A DNA stretch of 64,000 nucleotides, taken from positions 1 through 64,000 of the forward strand of contig JAUZRG010000033.1 of the NCBI GenBank assembly GCA_030950585.1, read 5' to 3'. The notes under the pieces are model-generated. The model was given only the letters and a program-made list of their open reading frames with translations, was not told the origin of the DNA and ran no database searches. The position numbers were made by a program, and so were the translations under genes. Positions 1 through 10,290 of this stretch are shown here, in pieces. Within the stretch, counting starts at the first letter, position 1. Each line of letters begins with the position of its first letter. Source of the stretch: Mariprofundaceae bacterium (lineage in GTDB: Bacteria > Pseudomonadota > Zetaproteobacteria > Mariprofundales > Mariprofundaceae).

Positions 1-435
1 GGAAAAATCCGCGAGGTCAATATAGCAAAAGGCAACTTTAGATTTGCCCCTGTGATGTATCTGGATGCCGCTTTAAAAAACATCGAGGTCATGCCACAAA
101 CCAGCTTCAATGACATCATCGAAAAATATGTAGAAATGAATATTGCCCACCCTTTTAGAGAAGGCAATGGCAGAAGTACACGCATATGGCTTGATCTCAT
201 CCTAAAAAAAGAACTTAAACAGGTGATCGATTGGCAGTGCGTGGATAAAAACGACTACTTAATGGCAATGGAACGCAGCCCCATCAAAGACATTGAAATT
301 AAATTTCTCTTACAACAAGCTTTAAGCGATAAAATTGATGACGCGGAAATCTACATGAAAGGCATTGATGCCAGTTATTACTATGAGGGCTACACCCTCT
401 ACAAAACTGAAGATATTACGGAGGATAAAGCATGA
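1..435 (+). CDS. fic: Fic family AMP-transferase, class III (5' end outside window)
   Basis: This is the C-terminal 144 residues of a Fic protein; the frame is open from base 1, so the start lies upstream. The catalytic motif HPFREGNGR is at 148-174 and carries the His needed for AMP transfer from ATP to a target hydroxyl. The first visible residues ([16 protein letters not shown]) match the flap region of the family. Near the C-terminus is SYYYEG, which fits the (S/T)xxxE(G/N) inhibitory helix of class III Fic proteins such as Neisseria meningitidis NmFic, where the Glu blocks productive ATP binding and is released by oligomer change and self-modification. So the enzyme is probably intact and self-inhibited. 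Its stop overlaps the hsdR start (ATGA), so the two are co-transcribed. NmFic-type enzymes are reported to modify DNA gyrase; the target here is unknown. Confidence 0.9.
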   Translation, partial: GKIREVNIAKGNFRFAPVMYLDAALKNIEVMPQTSFNDIIEKYVEMNIAHPFREGNGRSTRIWLDLILKKELKQVIDWQCVDKNDYLMAMERSPIKDIEIKFLLQQALSDKIDDAEIYMKGIDASYYYEGYTLYKTEDITEDKA

Positions 436-3400
436 CATTCACCAACGAAGCCGCCTTTGAAGCCGCCTTAATCGATGAGTTAAAAAACAAAGGTTGGGAA
501 GATGAAGTATTAAAAAACCCGACCGAAGCGGATTTACTGAAAAATTGGGCGGCTATTTTATTTCAGAATAATCGTAAGATTGACTGTCTCAATGATGTGC
601 CGCTCAGCGATAGCGAAATGCAGCAAATTATCGAGCAAATTCGTGAGTTGAAAACACCGCTTAAATTGAATGGTTTTATCAATGGTAAATCCGTGGCTAT
701 TACCCGCGATAACCCTGCTGACCCATTGCACTTGGGCAAAGCCATCAGCCTGAAAATTTACGACCGCCAAGAAATCGCCGCAGGGCAAAGCCGCTACCAA
801 ATTGTCCAACAACCACGGTTTGCTAAAAAGTCCAAACTACTTAACGACCGACGTGGCGATATGATGCTGCTAATTAATGGTATGCCCGTCATTCACATCG
901 AGCTGAAAAAGAGCGGTGTCCCAGTAAGTCATGCCTATAACCAAATCGAAAAATATTCCGCCGAGGGGGTATTCACGGGTTTGTTTGCCTTGGTGCAGGT
1001 GTTTGTCGCTATGAAACCAGCCGAGACAGTTTACTTTGCGAACCCCGGAATGGATGGCAAGTTTAATAAAGACTTTTATTTCCATTGGGCTGATTTCTAT
1101 AACGAACCCATTAACGATTGGAAGGCGGTTGTCGCGAGTTTGTTATCCATTCCCATGGCGCACCAATTGATTGGTTTTTACACTGTGGCTGATGGCTCTG
1201 ATGGCGTGTTAAAAGTGATGCGTAGTTATCAATACTATGCCGCTAACGCTATCTCGGACAAAGTATCCAAAACCAACTGGGGAGATAAAGATCGTTTAGG
1301 CGGTTATGTGTGGCATACCACGGGTTCGGGCAAAACCATGACCAGCTTTAAATCGGCGCAGCTTATTGCGCACTCAAAAGATGCCGATAAAGTGGTCTTT
1401 TTAATGGATCGCATCGAATTGGGCGTGCAATCCTTGCTAGCCTATCAAGGCTTTGCTGGTGATGGTGAAACGGTACAGGCCACCGAGAATACCGGCGTTT
1501 TAATCACCAAGCTCAAAAGTACCAATGAACCTGCCGATATCTTGATTGTTAGCTCGATTCAAAAAATGAGTAATATCAGTGAAGAGGTCAATGATGAAGG
1601 CGTGAGCTTTAAAAGCCATGATATTGCGCTCATCAACGATAAGCGTTTGGTGTTTATTATTGATGAAGCACACCGCTCTACCTTTGGCGATATGCTCATC
1701 ACCATTAAACAAACCTTTCCTGCTGCGCTATTTTTTGGATTTACCGGTACGCCGATTCAGGATGAAAACAAAAAGAAAGATAATACCACCTCAACCGTGT
1801 TTGGTAACGAACTGCACCGCTACAGCATTGCCGATGGCATCCGCGATAAAAATGTATTGGGCTTCGATCCGTATAAGGTAATGACCTACAAAGATAAAGA
1901 CCTGAGACGCGAAGTCGCATTGCTAAAAGCCAAAGCCAATACTGAAAGCGAAGCTTTAGCAGATCCTGAGAAAAAAAAGATATTTAATCACACCATGCGT
2001 CATGTCGATATGGCCGGGCATACAAGCCCCAATGGCAAATATGTCAAAGGTATTGAAGATGACTTGCCCAAGGCACAGTACACCCGTGATGAGCATCAAC
2101 AAAAGGTGGTGGAAGACATTGCTGAAAACTGGAGAAACTTGAGCTACGAGAGTAAGTTTCACGCCATCTTTGCCACCAGCAGCATACCTGAAGCGATTGA
2201 ATATTATCGTCGTCTAAAACAAGCAGCACCGACATTAAAAATAACCGCCTTATTTGATCCCAATATGAACGAAGGCAGTGATTATGCAGATACTGCATTT
2301 AAGCAAGCTGGTTTAGTCGAAATTATTGAAGACTATAATGCGCAATATGCTCAGAGCTTTACGCTTGCCAATCATGCTAAATTTAAAGATGATCTTAGAG
2401 TGCGCCTTGCCCATAAGGAACCCTATTTACGCATTGAAAAAACACCTGAACAACAACTTGACCTGTTAATTGTGGTCGATCAAATGCTCACGGGGTTTGA
2501 CTCTAAATGGTTGAATACCCTGTATCTGGATAAGGTGCTCAAGTTTGAAAACATCATACAGGCCTTTTCGCGCACCAATCGCCTTTACCTTAAAGATGAA
2601 AAACCCTTTGGCACGATTCGTTATTATCGTTACCCGCACAGTATGGAGCGCAATGTTAAGGATGCGGTTAAGCTCTATTCCGGTGATAAACCCGTCTGCC
2701 TTTTTGTGGATAAACTGCCTATGAATTTGAAAAAAATGAATGCTGTTTATGATGAGATGGTAGAGCTGTTTAATCATGACGGGATCAATGACTTTGCAAA
2801 ACTGCCAGCTGATCCTTCAGTACGCGGTCAATTTGCAAAATTGTTTACAGGCTTTAATGACTATTTAGAAGCGGCAAAAATCCAAGGTTTTGTTTGGACT
2901 AAATTGACCTACCTTTTTGGCAAAGCTAAGCAAAAAGACGACGTGACGCTAAACCTTGATGAAAACACCTATTTGATATTGGTGTTACGTTATAAAGAAT
3001 TATCCAGTGGCGGTGATGGAGGCGGTGGTATCGAAGAGGTGCCATTTGAAATATCAGGCTATTTAACGGAAATAGACACAGGTAAAATCGACTCGGATTA
3101 CATGAACTCCCGTTTTGAAAAATACCTTAAAACGATTCAAAAAAATGATGCAAGTAGCAAAGATATTCAAAAAATCGTCGATGAATTGCACAAGTCTTTT
3201 GCAACCCTCACCCAAGAAGAGCAAAAGTTTGCGAATATTTTTCTTCATGATGTGCAACGTGGTGATGTTAAACCAGAAGAAGGCAAAACCTTTAGAGACT
3301 ACATCACAGAATATTTAGCTACTGCTAAACAGTCGCAAATTAATGAGATTGTTAAGGTGCTTGGAAGCTCAGAAGACGCAAATATCGCCGAATTTAAACG

Positions 3401-3611
3401 CCAGTTAAGCCGTATGATGAATGCCGAAATAACCGAAGCCAATATCAATGCATTTGCCCGCTTTGATGATTTAAAAAAATGTGTTAATCAAGCCAAAGCC
3501 AAGGTTTATTTTGAAGAATTGGAAGGTGCTAGTATTTCTGTATTCAAGGTGAATGTGAAAATCGACAAGTTGCTTCAAGATTTTATTATGAGCGGAGGCT
3601 TTGATTTGTAG
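432..3611 (+). CDS. hsdR: Type I restriction enzyme R (HsdR) subunit
   Basis: A 1059-residue restriction and translocation subunit. The N-terminal nuclease of the PD-(D/E)xK type is seen at D143 and E157-x-K159 (the IELKK stretch). A superfamily 2 translocase follows: Walker A TGSGKT at 297-302, DEAH at 411-414 and GFTGTP at 436-441, then a helicase C domain with SRTNR-type residues. The C-terminal third is helical and would contact the HsdM/HsdS methylase core. In the holoenzyme HsdR cuts DNA far from the recognition site after ATP-driven translocation. The gene starts inside the fic stop codon (ATGA overlap). hsdM and hsdS are not in the window and are expected upstream. All motifs needed for activity are present. 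Confidence 0.96.
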   Translation: MTFTNEAAFEAALIDELKNKGWEDEVLKNPTEADLLKNWAAILFQNNRKIDCLNDVPLSDSEMQQIIEQIRELKTPLKLNGFINGKSVAITRDNPADPLHLGKAISLKIYDRQEIAAGQSRYQIVQQPRFAKKSKLLNDRRGDMMLLINGMPVIHIELKKSGVPVSHAYNQIEKYSAEGVFTGLFALVQVFVAMKPAETVYFANPGMDGKFNKDFYFHWADFYNEPINDWKAVVASLLSIPMAHQLIGFYTVADGSDGVLKVMRSYQYYAANAISDKVSKTNWGDKDRLGGYVWHTTGSGKTMTSFKSAQLIAHSKDADKVVFLMDRIELGVQSLLAYQGFAGDGETVQATENTGVLITKLKSTNEPADILIVSSIQKMSNISEEVNDEGVSFKSHDIALINDKRLVFIIDEAHRSTFGDMLITIKQTFPAALFFGFTGTPIQDENKKKDNTTSTVFGNELHRYSIADGIRDKNVLGFDPYKVMTYKDKDLRREVALLKAKANTESEALADPEKKKIFNHTMRHVDMAGHTSPNGKYVKGIEDDLPKAQYTRDEHQQKVVEDIAENWRNLSYESKFHAIFATSSIPEAIEYYRRLKQAAPTLKITALFDPNMNEGSDYADTAFKQAGLVEIIEDYNAQYAQSFTLANHAKFKDDLRVRLAHKEPYLRIEKTPEQQLDLLIVVDQMLTGFDSKWLNTLYLDKVLKFENIIQAFSRTNRLYLKDEKPFGTIRYYRYPHSMERNVKDAVKLYSGDKPVCLFVDKLPMNLKKMNAVYDEMVELFNHDGINDFAKLPADPSVRGQFAKLFTGFNDYLEAAKIQGFVWTKLTYLFGKAKQKDDVTLNLDENTYLILVLRYKELSSGGDGGGGIEEVPFEISGYLTEIDTGKIDSDYMNSRFEKYLKTIQKNDASSKDIQKIVDELHKSFATLTQEEQKFANIFLHDVQRGDVKPEEGKTFRDYITEYLATAKQSQINEIVKVLGSSEDANIAEFKRQLSRMMNAEITEANINAFARFDDLKKCVNQAKAKVYFEELEGASISVFKVNVKIDKLLQDFIMSGGFDL

Positions 3612-3625
3612 CACACCAGCACTTT

Positions 3626-3684
3626 CACACATGAGAAGAGTCAAACATAATCCATGATGTGTGTGTTTTTCATGATGAAAACAC
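3626..3684 (+). terminator. Possible hairpins after hsdR
   Basis: In the 247-base gap after hsdR there is an imperfect CACACAT/ATGTGTG pair (3626-3632 with 3657-3663) and a tighter hairpin GTGTTTT/AAAACAC (3663-3669 with 3678-3684). Either could end hsdR transcription, but the U-run is short. No gene is visible in the rest of the gap. Confidence 0.3.
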
Positions 3685-3858
3685 TTCATCGCCATCGCTT
3701 TCATGATGCAAGATTTTGATGCCTATCTATTGAATACGCATTGATTTCACAGTGTGGTGATAAGCGGGTACTGGCTTGAGGAACTACCTTTTTTAAGCGT
3801 TATGGCTATGCTGCGAGCTTCTTTCGTAGATTATATATGCATATTGGGGAGCTCCACC

Positions 3859-6800
3859 TTGTCAGAGAAGAATCGATTGCCTGAAATTGCCATTGTTGGG
3901 ATGGGCTGTCTTTTTCCTGAGTCGCCCTCACCAGAAGCCTTGTGGCAACATGTGTTGCAGGCCAAAAGCACGGTAGAAGATGTGCCTGCTGATCGTTGGT
4001 ATTTATCGGCAGACAAAGCTTGTGCGGATACTGTGCAAGAAGATCGTGTGTATAGTCAGAAGGGTTGTTTTATTCACCCTGAAAGCTTGCATGTGGATAA
4101 CGATTTATTTGATATTGAACCTGATTTATTAGCCAAGTTAGACCCCTTGTTTCAGGTCTTATTTCATGCGGCGGGCGCTGCGCTAAAAGATGCAGGTGAT
4201 TTTGCAACATGGAATCATGACCGCACAGGTGTGATTTTGGGTAACTTGGTCTTACCCACAGAAACGGCATCGGCGCTTTCCCGAGAATGTTTATTAAAAG
4301 GTGTGGTTCCTCATACCAGCACGGATTCTTTAAATTTATATGCTGCGGGTATGCCCTCAGGTTTATTGGCGCAAGCATTGCATCTAGGTGGTACGAGTTT
4401 CACCTTGGATGCGGCCTGTGCATCATCGCTTTACGCTTTGAAAATGGCGATGGATGAACTTCAATCGGGTCGGGCTGATGTCATGTTGACGGGTGGTGTG
4501 TCTCGCCCTGATGCGCAATACACGCAAATGGGCTTTAGTCAGTTGCGTGCCTTGTCCAAACGCGGAAAAAGCGCGCCTTTTGATGCGCTGGGTGATGGCT
4601 TGCTGGTGGGTGAAGGTTCAGGTGTGTTTGTTTTAAAACGCTTGGATGATGCCTTGAAAGCCAACAACCCTATCTATGGTGTGATTCGTGGTGTGGGTTT
4701 ATCCAATGATTTGTCGGGTAAGTTGTTGGCACCCAGTTCTGAAGGTCAGTTGCGAGCCATGCGTGCCGCTTATGCACAGGCGGCTTGGTCGCCCAGTGAA
4801 GTTGAGCTGATTGAGTGCCATGCCACAGGTACGCCTTTGGGTGATGCGGTTGAATTCGCAAGTTTAAAAACATTATGGGCTGACTCGCATGCCTCTTCTT
4901 CAGCATGTGTATTGGGATCTGTTAAATCGAATATTGGTCATACGCTGACCGCTGCGGGATCGGCGGCAATGGTGAAAGTTCTCAAAGCCATGCAGCAAAA
5001 AATACTGCCGCCGACTGTGAATTTTAAACAAGCCTCACCTGATTTGGGTATGGAAGATTCACCTTTTGATGTGTTGACGCAGTCTAAAGCATGGGACACA
5101 GAGCAGCCAACACGCAAAGCAGCCATTAGTGCCTTTGGTTTTGGCGGCATCAATGCCCATGTCTTGATTGAAGAGTATGTGCCAAGTGCATGGCAGCGTA
5201 ATGTGCTGGAGCCGCAAAAAAATACTGTGCCTATTTCAATTGTGGGGATAGCGGCACAAGTTGGCCAATCCAAGCGTTTGGACGCACTTAGTCGTTGTGT
5301 TTTCAGCCAACAGCAACCACCACTGGCACCAAGTAGGGCTTGGCATACTGAGGATCAGCAAGAAGGTTATTTTATTTCTGAGGTGAAGCTAGCACAAGCC
5401 ACCTTTAGAATTCCGCCCAAAGAAATGGAAGAGATGTTGCCGCAACAATTATTGATGTTGCAGTTGGCACATGAGGCATGGAAAGATGCAGGTTTAGAGA
5501 AAGGTGGTGAACGCACTGGGGTTTATGTTGGCCTTGGTTTGGATATGAATAGCACTAACTTTCATTTGCGTTGGGCGATGGCGCAACACGCCGATGGTCT
5601 ACTTTCCTCAGAGGCCTTGCAGCATGTGAATCATTTACTCACCCCAGCCTTGAATGCCAATCGCACGATGGGTGCGTTGGGGAGTGTGGTGGCGAGTCGT
5701 ATTGCTAGAGAACTGGGTTGTGGTGGGCCTTCGTTCACCTTATCGAGCGAAGGTGCATCAGGTTTGCATGCATTGGCAACCGCGCTGCATGCTTTAGAAG
5801 CAGGAGAAATTGATACAGCCATTGTGGGTGCTGTGGATATGCAAGCGGATGTGCGTGTCTTAAAGCATCGTCAAAACGATGAGCTGGCCGCAGAAGGTGG
5901 GGTGGTGTTTGTGTTGCGCCGTGCAAATGTTGCGGCTTATGGACAGCTCAGCTCTGTCTTGGTGCAACAAAAGTTAAATGCCGTTGTGTTGCCTGCGCAT
6001 GTGGAAGTGATGCCGAGTTTTCATGATTGCTGGGGGCATGTTGGGGCCGCAGATGGCTTATTTCAGTTATATGGAAGCCTGCTTTGCATGCATCAACATC
6101 GTTTGCCTGCCAGCGCAGTGCGTGAACAAGCACAGTATTGGTTGCATGATCGCGCATGGGGCAGCCGTCAGGCGCAAGTCATGCATCAAAGTGTGGAAGG
6201 TAGCCAAGCTTTGCTGCTTATCACAGAATCAGCCATGCGCAAACAGGTCAATGCACCTCTGGGTGAAGAACAGTTATTTGTTTTCGCTGCACCAAATCCT
6301 GATGCATTATTACAACAATTAAGACAATTTGAACCACGCTGCCAAGCCGAGACCGAGATGTTGGTCTTGGCTTCATCCCTTTTTGGGCAAATTCAGGTGG
6401 GTGAAACGCGGGCAGCCTTGGTGGCGCGTAGCTTGAGTGAATTACTGGCGCAGTTAAGTTTGTTGTGTGCGCACCTTGAGCAGCGTCCTCAACATGGGGT
6501 TGGGGGTCAAGCAGATGATTTGCTGCATATTTGTGCGCGTGATCGCGTCTTCTATCAACCCTGTGATGCGCAACAAGGCAAGCTTGCGTTTGTGTTTCCC
6601 GGTTCAGGCAATCATTTTCATGGCATGGGTCGAGACGTTTTCTTGCGCTGGCCACATTTATTGGACGGACAGGAAAAACAAACCAAAACCTTAGCAACAC
6701 AGTTTCAAGCTGATTATTTTTGGCATGGTGTACATAGCCAAGAAAATCACACCGCCTTTATTTTGGCTCACGTCGCTTTGGGTATCGCTTTAAGTGATGT

Positions 6801-9800
6801 GTTAACGCAGACAGACTTAGCTCCACAGGCAGCGATACCGCATAGCCTTGGCGAAACAGTGTCTTTCTTTTCGCTTGGTGTGTGGCATGAACGTGATGAG
6901 ATGTTGCGTCGGATGCTACAAACGAAGCTGTTCACGCATGAGCTGCACAGCGAAGGTCAGGCAGCAAGACGTTTTTGGCAGCTAGAGCCAGAAGAAAAGG
7001 TGGCGTGGGTCATTGGTGTGGTGGATGTCAGTGCCGCTGTGGTGCGAGCTGCTTTAGTGGAGCGGTGTTATTTATTGATTGTGAATACGCCCAGCCAATG
7101 TGTGATTGGTGGTCAACGTGGCCAAGTCGAAAAGTTGGTGTCTCAACTCGGTGTGACAGTGCTGTGGTTGGATGGTGTGAGTATTGCTCATACACCTGTG
7201 GTGGCTGAAGTGGCGGATGATTACCGTGCGTTGCATGCTTTTTCTTCCACTCAACGTCCTGAAGGTGTGGCGTTTTATAGTGATGTAACGGCAAAACCCT
7301 TGTGGATCAATGCCGAAAAAGCGGCGAAATCACGCTTGGATCACGCGCTTTATACCTTAAATTACCCCGCTACCATTGAGCAAGCTTATGCTGATGGTGT
7401 GCGTACTTTTATCGAAGTGGGGCCGGGTCGTTCGTGTACGCATATGATTGAAACGATTTTGGCTGAACGCCCGTATATGGCCCGAGCTATTTGCCATGCA
7501 GGTGAAGATAGTTGTTCCACCTTATTGCGCACTTTTGCCTCTTTGTTTGTTGTGGGTTTAAACATAAAGCTGGATTGGCTTTACAGTCAAGCGCAAGAAA
7601 GAGCAAAGCAGTTTTTATGCATTCCTATCAAAAGTGGGGTGTTGGATAAGATTGTGTTGGAAACGATATTGCAACGAGAAAAAGTCGTTGTCGCAGAGAA
7701 GGTTGAAAAGTCTCAGCTTAAGCAGGAAGAAACCATGAATGAAAATGAACATCATGTTGAGCATGAAGATGTTAAAAGCACAACAGACGCATTAACCACA
7801 CAGGATATGAGCGGTGTGCCAGCATTAATTGCGGGTCACTTAGCTTCGTTGCAACGCATTGAAGTGGCGAGTGCCTTAGCTCATCAATCGTTTTTAAGTT
7901 GCAGTCAAAGCATCACGGAAAATATTTTGAGCCATGCCCAAGTGCAAATGCAAATGGTTCAGAATGCAGCTATATTGCCAGAGGATGTTGCAGCAGAAAC
8001 ATCAAACGCGGTCTTAAATCGTGAGCAGTGTATGGAGTTTGCAGTGGGGTCCATTGCAGCGGTGTTTGGTGATACTTATCGCGAAATTGATCAATACCCC
8101 GTGCGTGTTCGTTTGCCTGATGAGCCTTTGATGTTGGTGGATGAGGTGGTGTTACTGGAGGCTGAAGCCAATAGCATGAGTCATGGTCGCATTGTGACCC
8201 ATCATCATGTGGGCGCGCGGCCTTGGTATTTAGATCAAGGTCATATTCCTGTGTGTATTGCGGTTGAATCAGGGCAAGCTGATTTGATGTTGGCGGCTTA
8301 TCTTGGCATTGATTTCTTGGCAAAAGGCAAGGCGACCTATCGTTTGTTGGATGCTGCCGTGGTGTTTCATGCTGATTTGCCCACCCAAGGCCAAGTCATT
8401 GAATATGATATTCATGTTGATCGGTTTTTTGAGCATGAAGGCACATGGTTCATGAACTTTCATTTTGAAGGCAGTGTGGATGGTCAGCCTTTGATTTCCA
8501 TGCAGGATGGTTGCGCTGGCTTCTTCAGCCAAGCCGCTTTGGATGCAGGTGAAGGCATCAAGTTAAACCAGTGGGAGAAAAAACAAATAGTCTCATCGTT
8601 ACCTCAGGGCTGGCAAACATGGGTGTCCATGCAACAAGAGTCGTATGATGAAGCTCAGTTAAATGGCTTGCGTGCTGGTGATTTGGTGCAGTGTTTTGGT
8701 GCAGATTTTAGCAATCGGGTGCGTGATCCGCTTGGCTTGCCCTCAGGTCGTATGAATTTAGTGCATCGTGTGCGCTGCATTGAACCAGAAGGCGGTCGGT
8801 TTGGTTTAGGGCGTATTGTGGCAGAAGCCGATATTGCCGCTGATGACTGGTTTCTAACGTGTCATTTTGTGGATGATAAGGTGATGCCTGGTACCTTGAT
8901 GTATGAATGCTGTAATCACACCTTGCGTATCTTTTTGATGCGCATGGGTTGGATTAGTGAACGTGATAGCAGTTGGTGGGGACCCATCAAAGGGGTGCAA
9001 ACACGCTTGAAATGTCGTGGCCAAGTGTTGGACACCACAAAAGTAGTGAGCTATGAAATTGTGGTCAAAGAAATGGGCTATCACCCTGAGCCTTATGCCA
9101 TTGTGGAAGCCAATATGTATGCCGATAGCAAGTTTATTGTGCGCTTTGATACCATGAGCATTCAGCTTAATGGCAGCAATGAAGACATTTTAAAAGCCAT
9201 TTGGCAAAAGAAAGTCAGCGTGGTGAAGCCTGCTATTTATGATAAAAGTCGCATTGTGGCCTTTTGTGAAGGTAAGCCATCCGAAGCCTTTGGTGATCGT
9301 TATCAAATTTTTGATCATGAACGCAAAATTGCCCGCTTACCGCGTGACCCTTATGCCTTTTTAGATCGGATCACAGCCGTTAGCGGTGAACCTTGGTGCA
9401 TGGAAGCGGGGGCAAGTGCGCAAGCCCAATATGATGTGCCTGTTGATGCATGGTATTTTGCACAAAATAGACAAGCGTCAATGTCATTTGCGGTATTATT
9501 AGAAATTGCATTGCAACCGTGTGGTTGGTTGGCTGCTTATGTAGGCTCAGCTTTGACGAGTGATGTGGATTTGCGTTTTCGCAATCTTGGTGGAAAGGCA
9601 ACACAGTATTTAGCGGTGACAGCCAATAGTGGTACGTTAACCATTGATGTGACTTTAACGCGGGTATCAAGTTCAGCTGGTATGATTATTCAGTCGTATA
9701 CGATGGCGGTGCGCTCTGCCAAGGGTTTGGTTTATGAAGGAACCACAGACTTTGGCTTCTTTTCCAAAGAAGCTTTGGCACAACAAGTGGGTGTGGCAGG

Positions 9801-10290
9801 TGCAGCTTTGCATGATGTAGCCAATATGCCATTGCAAGCTTACCCTATGGAAGCGCCTTATCCTGATCGTCAAATGCGCATGCAAGATCATATTAGTTTG
9901 TTTCAACCTGAAGGTGGGCCTGCTGGTTTGGGTTTGATTCGTGGCTATAAACAAATTGATGCCAATGAGTGGTTTTTTAAAGCGCATTTTTATGAAGATC
10001 CTGTGAATCCTGGCTCTTTGGGTTTGGAAGCGATGATGCAACTTTTGAAAGTCATGGCTGCTCAGCGTTGGAATGGTGGAAAAGACATGCAATTTCAATC
10101 TGTTGCATTGCATGAAAAGCATGAGTGGATCTACCGTGGCCAAGTCGTACCGCACAACAAAGAAGTGATCGTTGAGGCTTGGTTAACAGAAGTGGATGAT
10201 GATCAACAAATCCTATGGGCAGATGGTTTATTGCAAGTTGATGGCAAAGTCATTTATCAAATGAAGCGTTTTAGCTTGCAGGCAAGTTAA
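3859..10290 (+). CDS. PfaC/Pfa3-type polyunsaturated fatty acid synthase subunit (KS-CLF-AT-DH-DH)
   Basis: A 2143-residue iterative megasynthase. I chose the TTG at 3859 because GGGGAG sits 7 bases upstream (3846-3851) and the KS domain starts directly after it; the frame is open back to GTG 3754. Domains in order: ketosynthase with active Cys in DAACASS (C187) and both His motifs (CHATGT, NIGHT); a chain-length-factor KS with the Cys replaced (SEGASG, near 5750); an acyltransferase (FVFPGSGNHFHGMG near 6590, HSLGE near 6841); an acidic linker; then two FabA-like double-hotdog dehydratases, each with a catalytic half (HFVDDKVMPG near 8865, HFYEDPVNPG near 9985). I see no acyl carrier protein, ketoreductase or enoyl reductase, so partner subunits must be encoded elsewhere. 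KS-CLF-AT-DH-DH is the order of myxobacterial Pfa3; marine PfaC lacks the AT. The exact product is unknown. Confidence 0.9.
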   Translation: MSEKNRLPEIAIVGMGCLFPESPSPEALWQHVLQAKSTVEDVPADRWYLSADKACADTVQEDRVYSQKGCFIHPESLHVDNDLFDIEPDLLAKLDPLFQVLFHAAGAALKDAGDFATWNHDRTGVILGNLVLPTETASALSRECLLKGVVPHTSTDSLNLYAAGMPSGLLAQALHLGGTSFTLDAACASSLYALKMAMDELQSGRADVMLTGGVSRPDAQYTQMGFSQLRALSKRGKSAPFDALGDGLLVGEGSGVFVLKRLDDALKANNPIYGVIRGVGLSNDLSGKLLAPSSEGQLRAMRAAYAQAAWSPSEVELIECHATGTPLGDAVEFASLKTLWADSHASSSACVLGSVKSNIGHTLTAAGSAAMVKVLKAMQQKILPPTVNFKQASPDLGMEDSPFDVLTQSKAWDTEQPTRKAAISAFGFGGINAHVLIEEYVPSAWQRNVLEPQKNTVPISIVGIAAQVGQSKRLDALSRCVFSQQQPPLAPSRAWHTEDQQEGYFISEVKLAQATFRIPPKEMEEMLPQQLLMLQLAHEAWKDAGLEKGGERTGVYVGLGLDMNSTNFHLRWAMAQHADGLLSSEALQHVNHLLTPALNANRTMGALGSVVASRIARELGCGGPSFTLSSEGASGLHALATALHALEAGEIDTAIVGAVDMQADVRVLKHRQNDELAAEGGVVFVLRRANVAAYGQLSSVLVQQKLNAVVLPAHVEVMPSFHDCWGHVGAADGLFQLYGSLLCMHQHRLPASAVREQAQYWLHDRAWGSRQAQVMHQSVEGSQALLLITESAMRKQVNAPLGEEQLFVFAAPNPDALLQQLRQFEPRCQAETEMLVLASSLFGQIQVGETRAALVARSLSELLAQLSLLCAHLEQRPQHGVGGQADDLLHICARDRVFYQPCDAQQGKLAFVFPGSGNHFHGMGRDVFLRWPHLLDGQEKQTKTLATQFQADYFWHGVHSQENHTAFILAHVALGIALSDVLTQTDLAPQAAIPHSLGETVSFFSLGVWHERDEMLRRMLQTKLFTHELHSEGQAARRFWQLEPEEKVAWVIGVVDVSAAVVRAALVERCYLLIVNTPSQCVIGGQRGQVEKLVSQLGVTVLWLDGVSIAHTPVVAEVADDYRALHAFSSTQRPEGVAFYSDVTAKPLWINAEKAAKSRLDHALYTLNYPATIEQAYADGVRTFIEVGPGRSCTHMIETILAERPYMARAICHAGEDSCSTLLRTFASLFVVGLNIKLDWLYSQAQERAKQFLCIPIKSGVLDKIVLETILQREKVVVAEKVEKSQLKQEETMNENEHHVEHEDVKSTTDALTTQDMSGVPALIAGHLASLQRIEVASALAHQSFLSCSQSITENILSHAQVQMQMVQNAAILPEDVAAETSNAVLNREQCMEFAVGSIAAVFGDTYREIDQYPVRVRLPDEPLMLVDEVVLLEAEANSMSHGRIVTHHHVGARPWYLDQGHIPVCIAVESGQADLMLAAYLGIDFLAKGKATYRLLDAAVVFHADLPTQGQVIEYDIHVDRFFEHEGTWFMNFHFEGSVDGQPLISMQDGCAGFFSQAALDAGEGIKLNQWEKKQIVSSLPQGWQTWVSMQQESYDEAQLNGLRAGDLVQCFGADFSNRVRDPLGLPSGRMNLVHRVRCIEPEGGRFGLGRIVAEADIAADDWFLTCHFVDDKVMPGTLMYECCNHTLRIFLMRMGWISERDSSWWGPIKGVQTRLKCRGQVLDTTKVVSYEIVVKEMGYHPEPYAIVEANMYADSKFIVRFDTMSIQLNGSNEDILKAIWQKKVSVVKPAIYDKSRIVAFCEGKPSEAFGDRYQIFDHERKIARLPRDPYAFLDRITAVSGEPWCMEAGASAQAQYDVPVDAWYFAQNRQASMSFAVLLEIALQPCGWLAAYVGSALTSDVDLRFRNLGGKATQYLAVTANSGTLTIDVTLTRVSSSAGMIIQSYTMAVRSAKGLVYEGTTDFGFFSKEALAQQVGVAGAALHDVANMPLQAYPMEAPYPDRQMRMQDHISLFQPEGGPAGLGLIRGYKQIDANEWFFKAHFYEDPVNPGSLGLEAMMQLLKVMAAQRWNGGKDMQFQSVALHEKHEWIYRGQVVPHNKEVIVEAWLTEVDDDQQILWADGLLQVDGKVIYQMKRFSLQAS

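Noticed and set aside
6248-6700. 150-codon minus-strand frame within the Pfa-like gene
   Set aside because: Lies wholly opposite the acyltransferase coding region; its product is rich in His, Pro and Arg, typical of antisense shadow.
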